A stretch of DNA of 13,683 nt, taken from NCBI GenBank assembly GCA_021807965.1, contig JAKBCI010000017.1, positions 1 through 13,683 on the forward strand, written 5' to 3'. This document shows positions 7,851 through 13,683 of this stretch, in pieces (the first letter of the stretch is position 1; each line of letters opens with the position of its first letter). The stretch is from Actinomycetes bacterium (GTDB taxonomy: Bacteria > Actinomycetota > Acidimicrobiia > Acidimicrobiales > RAAP-2). The notes beneath the pieces were generated by a model. That model saw only the letters and a list, made by a program, of their open reading frames with translations. It did not search any database and was not told where the DNA came from. The position numbers and the translations under genes were made by a program.

Positions 7851-8018
7851 TCACGTGCGGTGCGTCAGCAGCAGGTAGAACGAAACGAATACCAGAACGA
7901 TTCCAATATTGGCAATCAGGCGGCCCACAAAGTAGTGCCGAAAGAAAACGACGTCGACGCCAACGATGACGACCACCATCGCTAGAACGTATGTCACCGC
8001 ACCGAACGTTGAACTCAC
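7851..8018 (-). CDS. Small conserved-looking membrane protein, 55 aa, two membrane helices
   Basis: This short frame reads from GTG 8018 to TGA 7853-7851. Residues about 6-26 (AVTYVLAMVVVIVGVDVVFF) form one hydrophobic helix and residues about 34-51 a second. The short basic connection R27-HYFVG-R33 would lie between them, and the tail is THRT. The pattern VDVVFFRHYF..RLIANIGIVLVF resembles small two-helix proteins common in bacteria whose function is not known. I rely on recall of that pattern, not on a search. Codon choice is normal and the hydrophobic layout is very unlikely by chance. GAAGAG, about 11 bases before the start on the minus strand, is a weak ribosome site. It is divergent from the 91-aa gene at 8190 and may predate the integrated element. 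Confidence 0.75.
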   Translation of the reverse strand: MSSTFGAVTYVLAMVVVIVGVDVVFFRHYFVGRLIANIGIVLVFVSFYLLLTHRT

Positions 8019-8189
8019 GGTTTCACGCTACTCTTCGAATCGCGGCGTGAGGCGCTACTGGTTGACAACGATGACGGTGGATTCGGCAGTAGCTTCGGTG
8101 GCAGAGACACTAGGCGGCAACGTACGCGTTCACGATTCGGTAGGTGGTCGTCGTAGCGAACGGAGTGTAAGCGTGACGGGTTCACGACC

Positions 8190-8465
8190 GTGGTGACCTG
8201 GAGCGTCTTGATCAGTGCGCTCGTGTTGATCGCGGCTGTCTTGTTCTGGTCCGATCGCTACGGGGGGCGAAATCGATTTCGCGGCACGTCTCTTCGGCGT
8301 TCGCCGCGATCCCATACGACTCGCACGGGAACGCCGAAGGTTGGCTTCGCCACCCGCGCCGAAGCCGAAGCTCGTGCCCGGCAAATGGCCCGGCGAAACG
8401 GCGTCGCGATGGCGGTCTACCAGTGCGATTCGTGCACGAAGTGGCACGTGGGGCACGGACGGTGA
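8190..8465 (+). CDS. Small membrane-anchored protein with C-terminal CxxCxxWHxxH motif
   Basis: A 91-aa protein with one hydrophobic helix at about residues 4-20, a basic linker rich in Arg, Ser and Thr (22-50), then a short domain FATRAEAEARARQMARR (53-69) ending Y77-Q-C79-xx-C82-xx-W85-H86-xx-H89. The EA-rich helix followed by Y-x-C-x2-C-x2-W-H is a pattern seen in small actinobacterial and phage proteins and looks like a small metal site; function is unknown. GTG 8190 or the next codon GTG 8193 could be the start, and neither has a good ribosome site. The shorter cytosolic form of the family usually lacks the helix, so the membrane anchor is notable. The nearest neighbour is the divergent 55-aa membrane protein. 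Confidence 0.72.
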   Translation: MVTWSVLISALVLIAAVLFWSDRYGGRNRFRGTSLRRSPRSHTTRTGTPKVGFATRAEAEARARQMARRNGVAMAVYQCDSCTKWHVGHGR

Positions 8466-8804
8466 TCGGCGAACACGTCGACAGTGGTGCCGCGACGCTC
8501 GCGCAACGCACATCCGTCACCCGCAAAGTGAGACGTGAGCGAAGTGTAAAGCTGACCTCGTCGCCATCGCCGCAGCGGTCGCCTAAGAACTGCGAACTCG
8601 TTGAGCCAGTGGAACCGAAAGCGCGCAGAGATCGAGATTGAACGTCAACTTGCGCCAGCGTTGAGAATGGACGCCGGCGCTACCACGGAGGTGACGCGGC
8701 AACCAGATGACGGCCGTGAACTCACCAACGGCCGCTCGAACGATCCGCGACCGTGGGCGGTGCCGTGGCGAACCGGGTGGCTCCGGCGCGTTCTAACGTG
8801 GGTC

Positions 8805-8824
8805 TTCTTAATACCTCATAAGAA
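8805..8824. promoter_or_regulatory. Inverted repeat TTCTTA-N8-TAAGAA upstream of redox operon
   Basis: Perfect 6-base arms at 8805-8810 and 8819-8824, AT-rich in a GC-rich region, 84 bp before the GTG at 8908. The size fits a dimeric repressor or activator site. It does not match the Fur or IdeR consensus that I know, so the regulator is unknown. Confidence 0.4.
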
Positions 8825-8857
8825 ATTGGCCAAACGGGGCATCGGGTGACGAAGTGT

Positions 8858-8896
8858 TCACTAGTCTCGCTTCACTAACACGCGAGTGCTAGTTGA
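8858..8896 (+). promoter_or_regulatory. Imperfect hairpin just before the redox operon ribosome site
   Basis: tcactagtctcgc (8858-8870) can pair with gcgagtgctagttga (8882-8896), with bulges, around the loop ttcactaacac. It ends 2 bases before GGAGG. It could be a DNA operator over the transcription start or an mRNA leader structure that affects ribosome access. Confidence 0.35.
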
Positions 8897-8898
8897 CC

Positions 8899-8903
8899 GG
8901 AGG
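8899..8903 (+). promoter_or_regulatory. Ribosome binding site deciding the GTG 8908 start
   Basis: GGAGG lies 4 bases before GTG 8908. An in-frame TTG at 8893 would place this site inside the coding region and has no ribosome site of its own, so the shorter start is preferred. Confidence 0.7.
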
Positions 8904-8907
8904 ATTC

Positions 8908-10296
8908 GTGAGCTCGCCGACTCTATACACCCGAGACGTAGCGGTGAGTTCGCGACTTCGCGTCAACGACTCGCGTGCACTTGCCAGAGGACCCAGCGCC
9001 CTTGCGTTCTATAGCGTCCTGGTGCTAGTCGGACTTGGCATGGGTCTGGTGTTGGGGTTACCGCTCGTCGACGGGACGCTCAGTGAGATCCATCTCCGGG
9101 GTGGATTTACGATGTTTCTTGGATCAACGACCGGACTCGCCGGTACCTACCTCGCTCTCATCATGGTGGTGCTGGCCAGTCGGACGCCGGCGTTGGAGCG
9201 AATGCTCGGTCAAGACGGGGTGATGCACTGGCATCGGCGGCTCGCTCCGTGGCCCATTATCTTGATCTCGGCTCACGCCGTACTCCTGACGTTTGCGTAC
9301 GCCGAATCCGCCAAACAGGGCGTGTGGTCAGAGGTCGGCGTGCTACTTCGCACGTTCCCAAATATGGTGACGGCCACCGCGGCGCTCGGGATCATGGTAC
9401 TCATCGGCATCATCTCTATTCGACAGATTCGCACTCGAATCCCTCGAGAGCGCTGGTGGCTGTTGCACCTGCTCCTCTACGCGGCGTTGATTCTCGCATT
9501 CGCGCACGAAGTCGTGTTGGGTCCATCGTTCGTTCGTCATCCACTGGCGCAAGTGAGTTGGACCGTGGCCTGGTTGATCGCCGCGGCACTCGTTCTCACC
9601 TTTCGTGTGGGCGTACCCGTGTACCGATCGCTTCGACACCGGCTACGAGTCGTAGAGGTGACCCCGGTAGGTTCGGGGGTCGTCTCGATCACGCTCGAGG
9701 GCCGTGATCTCGAACGGTTAGCCATTGCCGGTGGACAGTTTTTCGAGTGGCGATTCTTGACCAAGGGCATGTGGTGGCAAGCCCACCCCTTCACGGTCTC
9801 GGGACTTCCCAAGCCGCCGTACTTACGCCTCACCGTGCAGGGCGTCGGCGACTTCTCGCGGGCTCTCGCGAGCGTGAAAGTGGGTACCGCCGTCGCTGTC
9901 GAAGGACCATACGGTGCGTTCACGGTGCACGCGCAACGTCGACGCAGCGTCGTGCTGATCGCGGGTGGCGTCGGGGTGACCGCGCTACGCGCACTACTCG
10001 AGGACCTGCCAGCCAAGTCACGTCCGGTAGTCGTGCTTCGCGCGTCGAGTGACGAGGAGCTTTTCTTGGCCGACGAAGTTGAAGAACTCGTACGCCAGCG
10101 TAAGGGCGTGTGCCATCGCGTGATCGGCAGTCGCCACGACGTTCCGATGGACACCATTGCGCGCCTCGTACCGGATCTGGCCAAGCGGGACGTGTACGTC
10201 AGCGGATCGGCGGACTTCGTCCACGACGCGATCGCCATGGCGCACCGGGCAGGCGTGGCGCCCGAAGCGCTACACCACGAAGCGTACGTGATTTAG
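8908..10296 (+). CDS. Ferric-reductase-like transmembrane flavocytochrome b with FAD/NAD(P) domain
   Basis: Membrane oxidoreductase of 462 aa that should pass electrons from cytosolic NAD(P)H via FAD and two b hemes across the membrane. Residues about 31-240 hold six hydrophobic segments. H109 and H123 in one helix, and H187 and H200 in another, have the 13-14 residue spacing that ligates stacked hemes in ferric reductase and NOX proteins. The cytosolic part begins near 245. HPFTVS (293-298) is the FAD motif, with His replacing the usual Arg of RPYS. GPYGAFT (333-339) follows, then AGGVGVTALRALL (352-364) as the nucleotide site. The late Cys of the family's CGP motif is Ser here (VSGSADF, 431-437). 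It is first gene of an operon: the FMN-binding protein starts 13 bp after its stop. The final acceptor is inferred to be that partner, not necessarily iron. Confidence 0.88.
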   Translation: MSSPTLYTRDVAVSSRLRVNDSRALARGPSALAFYSVLVLVGLGMGLVLGLPLVDGTLSEIHLRGGFTMFLGSTTGLAGTYLALIMVVLASRTPALERMLGQDGVMHWHRRLAPWPIILISAHAVLLTFAYAESAKQGVWSEVGVLLRTFPNMVTATAALGIMVLIGIISIRQIRTRIPRERWWLLHLLLYAALILAFAHEVVLGPSFVRHPLAQVSWTVAWLIAAALVLTFRVGVPVYRSLRHRLRVVEVTPVGSGVVSITLEGRDLERLAIAGGQFFEWRFLTKGMWWQAHPFTVSGLPKPPYLRLTVQGVGDFSRALASVKVGTAVAVEGPYGAFTVHAQRRRSVVLIAGGVGVTALRALLEDLPAKSRPVVVLRASSDEELFLADEVEELVRQRKGVCHRVIGSRHDVPMDTIARLVPDLAKRDVYVSGSADFVHDAIAMAHRAGVAPEALHHEAYVI

Positions 10297-10309
10297 AGCG
10301 AGGATCAAT

Positions 10310-10789
10310 ATGAAACGACTGTTCACGCTGCTCGGCGCAACGGCCGCGGGTTTTACCAGTGTGGTCGCGCTGCACGGTGCGTCGGCCTCGTCGGGGCCGC
10401 ACCTGATTAGCGGTCCGTCTACCACGCCCACCACGCCAACTACTACGGTTACGACGCCCACGTCGAACGGTGCGACGACGACCACGCTGCCCGCGGGGAA
10501 TGGGGGCGTGAGCGCCAGCGCCGTCGGGGCAACGGAGAACTACGGTTACGGCACGATGTCGGTCAAGGTGACCGTCGCCAACAACCAGATCGTGGGCCTG
10601 TCGGTCGCGTCCCTTCATACGCTGGACTCGTATTCGCAGCAGTTGGAGAGTTACGTGGTTCCCGTGTTGAAGACGGAGGTACTTAAGGCCCAAGGCATTC
10701 GGATCAACGCGCTCACGGGTGCGACGTACACGAGCGAGGCGTACGCGTACTCGATTCAGAGCGCGCTCGACAAGCTGCACTTCAAGTGA
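10310..10789 (+). CDS. Exported FMN-binding-domain protein (covalent flavin carrier)
   Basis: A 159-aa protein with a Sec-type signal (K2-R3, hydrophobic 4-22, ASAS near 24-27), a Thr/Pro linker at about 38-60 and a single FMN_bind domain from about 70 to the end. In this family FMN is attached through a phosphoester bond to the last Thr of an [S/T]GAT motif; here that is L135-T-G-A-T139-YTS. The residue three before the motif is Asn (N133) where Asp is common. NNQIVGLSV (91-99) is the typical strand before it. GAGGA at 10300-10304 is 5 bases before ATG. It lies between the membrane flavocytochrome and ApbE, so it is the likely electron acceptor outside the membrane and the ApbE substrate. 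No second redox site or membrane anchor beyond the signal is visible. Confidence 0.88.
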   Translation: MKRLFTLLGATAAGFTSVVALHGASASSGPHLISGPSTTPTTPTTTVTTPTSNGATTTTLPAGNGGVSASAVGATENYGYGTMSVKVTVANNQIVGLSVASLHTLDSYSQQLESYVVPVLKTEVLKAQGIRINALTGATYTSEAYAYSIQSALDKLHFK

Positions 10790-11523
10790 TCACTCGGGCC
10801 GAACCGGTGATGGGTACGGTGGTCTCATTCCTGGTTGACCCCGGCGGGTTGGGCGAGGATTACGTCGAGGCGCTCATCGACGAGGCGTGCGACGAGTTAC
10901 GCCGTATCGATGAGCGCTTCAGCCCGTGGCGAGCCGAGAGCGAGCTGTCGCGGTTACGCGTCGGCGCGCTTGACGAAGTGTCGGAACTCATGCGCGAAGT
11001 GACTGATCTCTGCGAAGCGGCTCGCGAAATGTCTGGGGGGTACTTTGATCCGTGGGCGATGCCCGGCGGCTTTGATCCGACGGGACTCGTCAAGGGATGG
11101 GCAGGCGAACGAGCTCTCTCGATCCTGGAGGACGGGGGAGTGAGCGCTGCACTCGTGAACGCGGGTGGCGACGTTTGCGTGTTGCCCAGTCACGCGTATG
11201 ACGTCGGCGTGCAACACCCGAGTGAACCGGACGCGCTTTGTGCCGTCGTGCGCGTGACGTCGTGCGTCGCAACGTCCGGGGTCTACGCGCGTGGGGAGCA
11301 TCTAATCAATCCCCAGGGCGGTGCGGTTGCCGCCGTGTCGGCGACGGTGGTGGGCGGCCGTCTCGCGTACGCTGATGCACTCGCAACGGCACTGGCGGTT
11401 GGCGGTAAGGAAGTCCTGCATCGATTGGACCTGATGCCGACCATGGAAGGGTTCTTTATCACGAGTGAGGGTGCGCTGTTCAAGACTGCCGGCATGACGC
11501 TCGAGCCGACCACTTCGGCGTGA
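10786..11523 (+). CDS. apbE: FAD:protein FMN transferase (ApbE family)
   Basis: Transfers FMN from FAD to a Thr of FMN-binding domains, with Mg2+. Family marks are PVMGT (7-11), DERFSPWRAESELSRL (42-57), FDPTGLVKGWA (96-106), NAGGDV (125-130), the HLINP segment (172-176) and ADALATAL (196-203), in which D197 and T201 should hold the metal. At 245 aa it is shorter than many ApbE proteins because it starts directly at the catalytic fold. It has no signal peptide or lipobox, although its presumed substrate is exported. GTG 10786 overlaps the FMN-binding gene stop (GTGA), which implies translational coupling. Upstream extension would only run through the preceding gene. The match to the family is strong; use of the adjacent substrate is inferred from the operon. 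Confidence 0.92.
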   Translation: MITRAEPVMGTVVSFLVDPGGLGEDYVEALIDEACDELRRIDERFSPWRAESELSRLRVGALDEVSELMREVTDLCEAAREMSGGYFDPWAMPGGFDPTGLVKGWAGERALSILEDGGVSAALVNAGGDVCVLPSHAYDVGVQHPSEPDALCAVVRVTSCVATSGVYARGEHLINPQGGAVAAVSATVVGGRLAYADALATALAVGGKEVLHRLDLMPTMEGFFITSEGALFKTAGMTLEPTTSA

Positions 11524-12186
11524 CGAGACGTGGGAAAGTGAGCGAGCGATACACCTGATTGGCGTGAACGCGCCACGACCTTTCGCGGTCGCGGAGGCGT
11601 CGCGAATGATTTTGCCCGTCGCCGGACGGACCGGCGGCAAGAACCTGTGCGCCGAGTCCCGGGGACCGTCGGGATTCGCAGGGTCGGCCGCACGCGGTGA
11701 ATCTGTTCGCCCAAAGCGATCTCGTCCACGGGTGCGCGACTGCTACGCGGCGCGCGTAGGGCGACAAGGCGAGGTACCGGCCCCGTCTGGTGGGACGCCT
11801 GGTTCGAGTTGGGCGATCAAGACGATTGTTGCTCGTTTGGGCAAGACGCCTCGACCATTCAGAGGGGTGATGTTGTTCGATCTACTACTTGAAAGCGCAA
11901 GCCCTCCAAACGTCTTTCTTCGAGCCGAGCCAGCGACGCGTCCGATGCCGAAGTCCTCCGCGGCGTAGGCCGCGCTCGGCGCGGTCGCGCAGAGTTCGGT
12001 GGTCATCGCCCACAGCGCGTTCGTACGTTCGGGGTTGGGGCGAGGCCTCTCGTGATCGGGCCGTCGATCCGCTGACCCCATGCGATGCCGGCGTTGCTAC
12101 TGAGCGACCGGTGCCTCGACACAGCGGCGAACTCCCCAGGCCCTCATGAGCAGCGAACGACGTGCGCGTCGCGGGTCGTACTGATT
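11524..12186. other. About 660 bp without a confidently supported gene
   Basis: Several overlapping frames exist on both strands. The best is minus 11743-12081 (112 codons), whose part around 11925-12025 has GC-rich third positions and the segment TTELCATAPSAAYAAEDFG. It has no clear ribosome site and I recognise no family. A strong hairpin CGCGGC-gtag-GCCGCG lies at 11959-11974. The region may hold decayed gene pieces; nothing here is called as a gene. Confidence 0.45.
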
Positions 12187-12498
12187 ATGCGCGTAGGAAC
12201 GCGCACCATTGCCGTTGTCCTGCTGATCGTCATTATCTACCTACTCGTGCGTGGACGCTCTATCGAGTTCGCCGGACTGGCGACGCGCTGGTGGTGCGGT
12301 CGCCCACGACCACGGGAGCGACCTCGCGCACGTAGTCAACTCGTTGACTCGAGCGCGGTGATGACCTACGGCGTCGAATCCCCGTGCTCGCACAGACGCT
12401 GGGGCGTCGCCGTGGGTCGCCGTCGGTCGGGCTCAGGACAACCAACGGACCATCACTCGTTCGAAGTGCCTTCGCGGTCGATCTCTTCGACCAGTTGA
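12187..12498 (+). CDS. Doubtful small ORF with N-terminal membrane helix
   Basis: ATG 12187 begins a frame of 103 aa whose first 24 residues look like a real membrane anchor: MRVGTRT, then hydrophobic IAVVLLIVIIYLLV (8-21), then RGR. After about residue 30 the sequence turns into Arg/Ser-rich text with no domain, and the end overlaps the opposite HicA-like gene by 46 bp. The start has no good ribosome site. Either it is a short gene whose true end has been lost by a frameshift, or chance. I looked at the other two frames after 12260 and did not recognise a continuation. Confidence 0.3.
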   Translation: MRVGTRTIAVVLLIVIIYLLVRGRSIEFAGLATRWWCGRPRPRERPRARSQLVDSSAVMTYGVESPCSHRRWGVAVGRRRSGSGQPTDHHSFEVPSRSISSTS

Positions 12499-12767
12499 GC
12501 GTAACCAGCGGCGCTGAGCATGCGGCGTAGGTCCACAACCTGCTGCAGGTCGATATCTTTGTGTTTTGGGCGTTCGAGAAACTGTACGTCGGAGCCAATG
12601 ACGACGCGGTACTTGCCGTCGCGATGCTCCTCTATCGAGCCAACCGCACCAATGAGTGACTCCACATCGCGCCATTCGATGTTGTGGCTCGCGGGATGCT
12701 GAAAGATGCGAAGCAGGGTATCGCGGTGGTGATTGTTCAACTTCACGGGTTCCGACGAGGTTGCCAT
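12453..12767 (-). CDS. HicA-like small protein (function unknown)
   Basis: A 104-aa soluble protein. Residues 11-34 read NNHHRDTLLRIFQHP-SHNIEW, then DVESLIGAVGSIEEH, GKYRVVIG, FLERPKHKDID and a helix QQVVDLRRML (75-84). The order helix, three strands, helix and the ERP-K-K-D pattern resemble proteins annotated as HicA-toxin-like or YcfA-like in actinobacteria. HicA toxins are mRNA interferases with a catalytic His; here H24, H28 or H69 could be candidates, but none sits in the usual GSH motif. No HicB-like antitoxin gene is adjacent on either side, so a toxin role is doubtful. GGGAGG on the minus strand (12779-12774) is 6 bases before ATG 12767 and fixes the start. It lies 105 bp downstream of the MFS gene on the same strand, with a stem-loop between. 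Confidence 0.78.
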   Translation of the reverse strand: MATSSEPVKLNNHHRDTLLRIFQHPASHNIEWRDVESLIGAVGSIEEHRDGKYRVVIGSDVQFLERPKHKDIDLQQVVDLRRMLSAAGYAQLVEEIDREGTSNE

Positions 12768-12823
12768 ACATGACCTCCCACACCCACCGTAGTCGCAGTG
12801 CCATCAACGCTGTCGTTGTCGTG

Positions 12824-12855
12824 GCGTGAGCGGACGACTTCGGGGTGGCTCACGC
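12824..12855 (-). terminator. Stem-loop after the MFS transporter gene
   Basis: GCGTGAGC (12824-12831) pairs perfectly with GCTCACGC (12848-12855) around a 16-base loop, 17 bp past the MFS stop and upstream of the HicA-like gene. No T-run follows on the minus strand, so it is at best an atypical terminator; it could instead be an operator for the HicA-like gene. Confidence 0.4.
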
Positions 12856-12872
12856 TTCGATTGGTGACGCGA

Positions 12873-13683
12873 TTACGTGACGACCGTAATCTCGTCGGCC
12901 AGATCGATGCGGATTGACGATCGCAGCGCCGTCTTCAAGGCCCAGCTCGACGTACTCAAAAAACCGAGCAGCACGATAGCCGCGCCACAGACGGCGAGCA
13001 GCCACCAGTCAGTGCGCGTCGCGGATGCGAAGTGTCGCAGCAGTTGCGCCGGATTGAGTTCGGTGGCAACGGCCGACCCCACGATCCCCACGCCGAGGGT
13101 CTGGCCGATCTGTCGGCTCGTCGACGCGACGGCGGAGGCAACGCCGGCTTGACTGGCGGGCATCCCCGACACCGCAGTATTGGTGATCGGCGCGTTAACC
13201 AGGCCAAACCCGATACCGAAAATCACGTAGGCGACGAACAGTCGGTCAAACGACGTGGTCGGCGTCAGCGACGTGAGCATCCAGCTGGCGTACCCCATGG
13301 CGACGCCCGCCAAGACCAGCGACGGCCGGGTACCGAACCGACCAACGAGGCGGCCCGAGAGCGACGAGAAAATGGCCATGGCGGCCGCCATGGGGAGCGT
13401 GTCGAGACCGGCGCGCAGGGCCGTGAGTCCACGGACGTCCTGCAGGTACAGGGTATTGAGGAAGAGGAAGCCGCCGAAGGCAAAAAACGAGGCGATGGCG
13501 ATCAGCGTCGCGGCGGAGAAAGGAACGCTGCGAAAGAAGTGGATCTCGATGAGCGCATCGTGCCGGCGCAGCTCGTAGGGGACGAGGATGATCAAGGCAA
13601 CGGCGGCCACCGCGAAAAGCCCGAGGATGGTCGTTGATCCCCAGTGGCGACTCGGTCCTTCGATGATGGCGTAGGTGGTGCTC
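12873..13683 (-). CDS. MFS drug-exporter-type transporter (DHA2 family), 5' part outside the window
   Basis: The C-terminal 269 residues of a proton-coupled membrane exporter. The frame continues to the right edge, where 24 codons upstream of 13610 read on as YAIIEGPSRHWGS, the loop typical of EmrB/QacA-type 14-helix transporters. The GTG at 13610 is therefore internal, not the start. About seven hydrophobic segments follow. FGTRPSLVLAG (about 115-125 of the visible part) is the A-like loop of the second half, and FGIGFGLVNAPITNTAVSGMP with QAGVASAVASTSRQIGQTLG is the characteristic DHA2 segment. The C-terminal tail past SSWALKT is short and soluble. Substrate is unknown; drugs, dyes or metabolites are usual. 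Its regulator would lie beyond the window. Confidence 0.9.
   Translation of the reverse strand, partial: STTYAIIEGPSRHWGSTTILGLFAVAAVALIILVPYELRRHDALIEIHFFRSVPFSAATLIAIASFFAFGGFLFLNTLYLQDVRGLTALRAGLDTLPMAAAMAIFSSLSGRLVGRFGTRPSLVLAGVAMGYASWMLTSLTPTTSFDRLFVAYVIFGIGFGLVNAPITNTAVSGMPASQAGVASAVASTSRQIGQTLGVGIVGSAVATELNPAQLLRHFASATRTDWWLLAVCGAAIVLLGFLSTSSWALKTALRSSIRIDLADEITVVT

Larger units (their letters stand above)
8466..8907. other. 442-bp upstream region of the flavin redox operon, no supported gene
   Basis: Short frames exist (for example 8601-8849, an 82-residue frame from TTG) but none has a ribosome site or a recognisable product. The right half holds two inverted repeats, listed separately, and the probable promoter of the downstream operon. 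TAGTCT at 8862-8867 could be a -10 box, without a clear -35. Confidence 0.5.

Noticed and set aside
7767..7985. Plus-strand 72-codon frame
   Set aside because: Composition is unlike a protein, no ribosome site, and the opposite strand encodes the two-helix membrane protein.
8155..8556. Similar words agcgaacggagtgtaagc (8155-8172) and agcgaagtgtaaagc (8538-8552) flanking the 91-aa gene
   Set aside because: The match needs gaps and is short, so it is not separable from chance.
8601..8849. 82-codon frame ending in LTWVFLIPHKKLAKRG
   Set aside because: No ribosome site, no recognisable domain, and it runs across the regulatory-looking inverted repeat.

Overview
The window looks like chromosome of a moderately GC-rich actinobacterium, possibly of the class Acidimicrobiia. 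The reasons are the GC-rich third codon positions, many GTG and TTG starts, Thr/Pro-rich linkers on exported proteins, and small actinobacterial-type proteins such as the HicA-like one at 12453-12767. The assignment to a class is inference; the sequence carries no 16S or other marker that would settle it.

Layout. 52-1227 is an exported D,D-carboxypeptidase-like protein with a six-copy TTTTVP linker. It converges on 1261-2583 (minus), a radical SAM/SPASM enzyme of the anaerobic sulfatase-maturase type with a SEC-C zinc tail. Divergent from that is a HAD-IIA phosphatase (2668-3492), then an SDR oxidoreductase (3708-4490), a second SDR on the minus strand (4532-5347) and, divergent from it, a DEDDh exonuclease (5436-6059).

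A tRNA-Val(GAC) at 6125-6201 with encoded CCA is followed at once by a tyrosine-recombinase gene (6303-7442) broken by two offsetting one-base G-run indels. This is the usual arrangement of an element integrated at a tRNA 3' end, but I see no second attachment site, and the rest of the element may be gone or decayed. The gene-poor stretch to 8907 holds two small genes: a 55-residue membrane protein on the minus strand (7851-8018), and a 91-residue protein with a membrane helix and a CxxCxxWHxxH tail (8190-8465).

8908-11523 is a compact three-gene operon: a ferric-reductase-like membrane flavocytochrome, an exported FMN-binding-domain protein and an ApbE flavin transferase whose start overlaps the preceding stop. 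Together they suggest electron flow from cytosolic NAD(P)H through two b hemes to a covalently bound FMN outside the membrane. Two inverted repeats lie just upstream. After this, 11524-12186 has no gene I can support. A doubtful small membrane ORF follows, then a HicA-like small protein (minus), a stem-loop, and the C-terminal part of a DHA2-type MFS exporter that runs off the right edge.

I found no CRISPR array, no complete insertion sequence and no recognisable defence cluster. The parts most worth a second look are the flavinylation operon with its signal-less ApbE, the radical SAM-SEC-C protein without a sulfatase beside it, and the two small genes beside the broken integrase.
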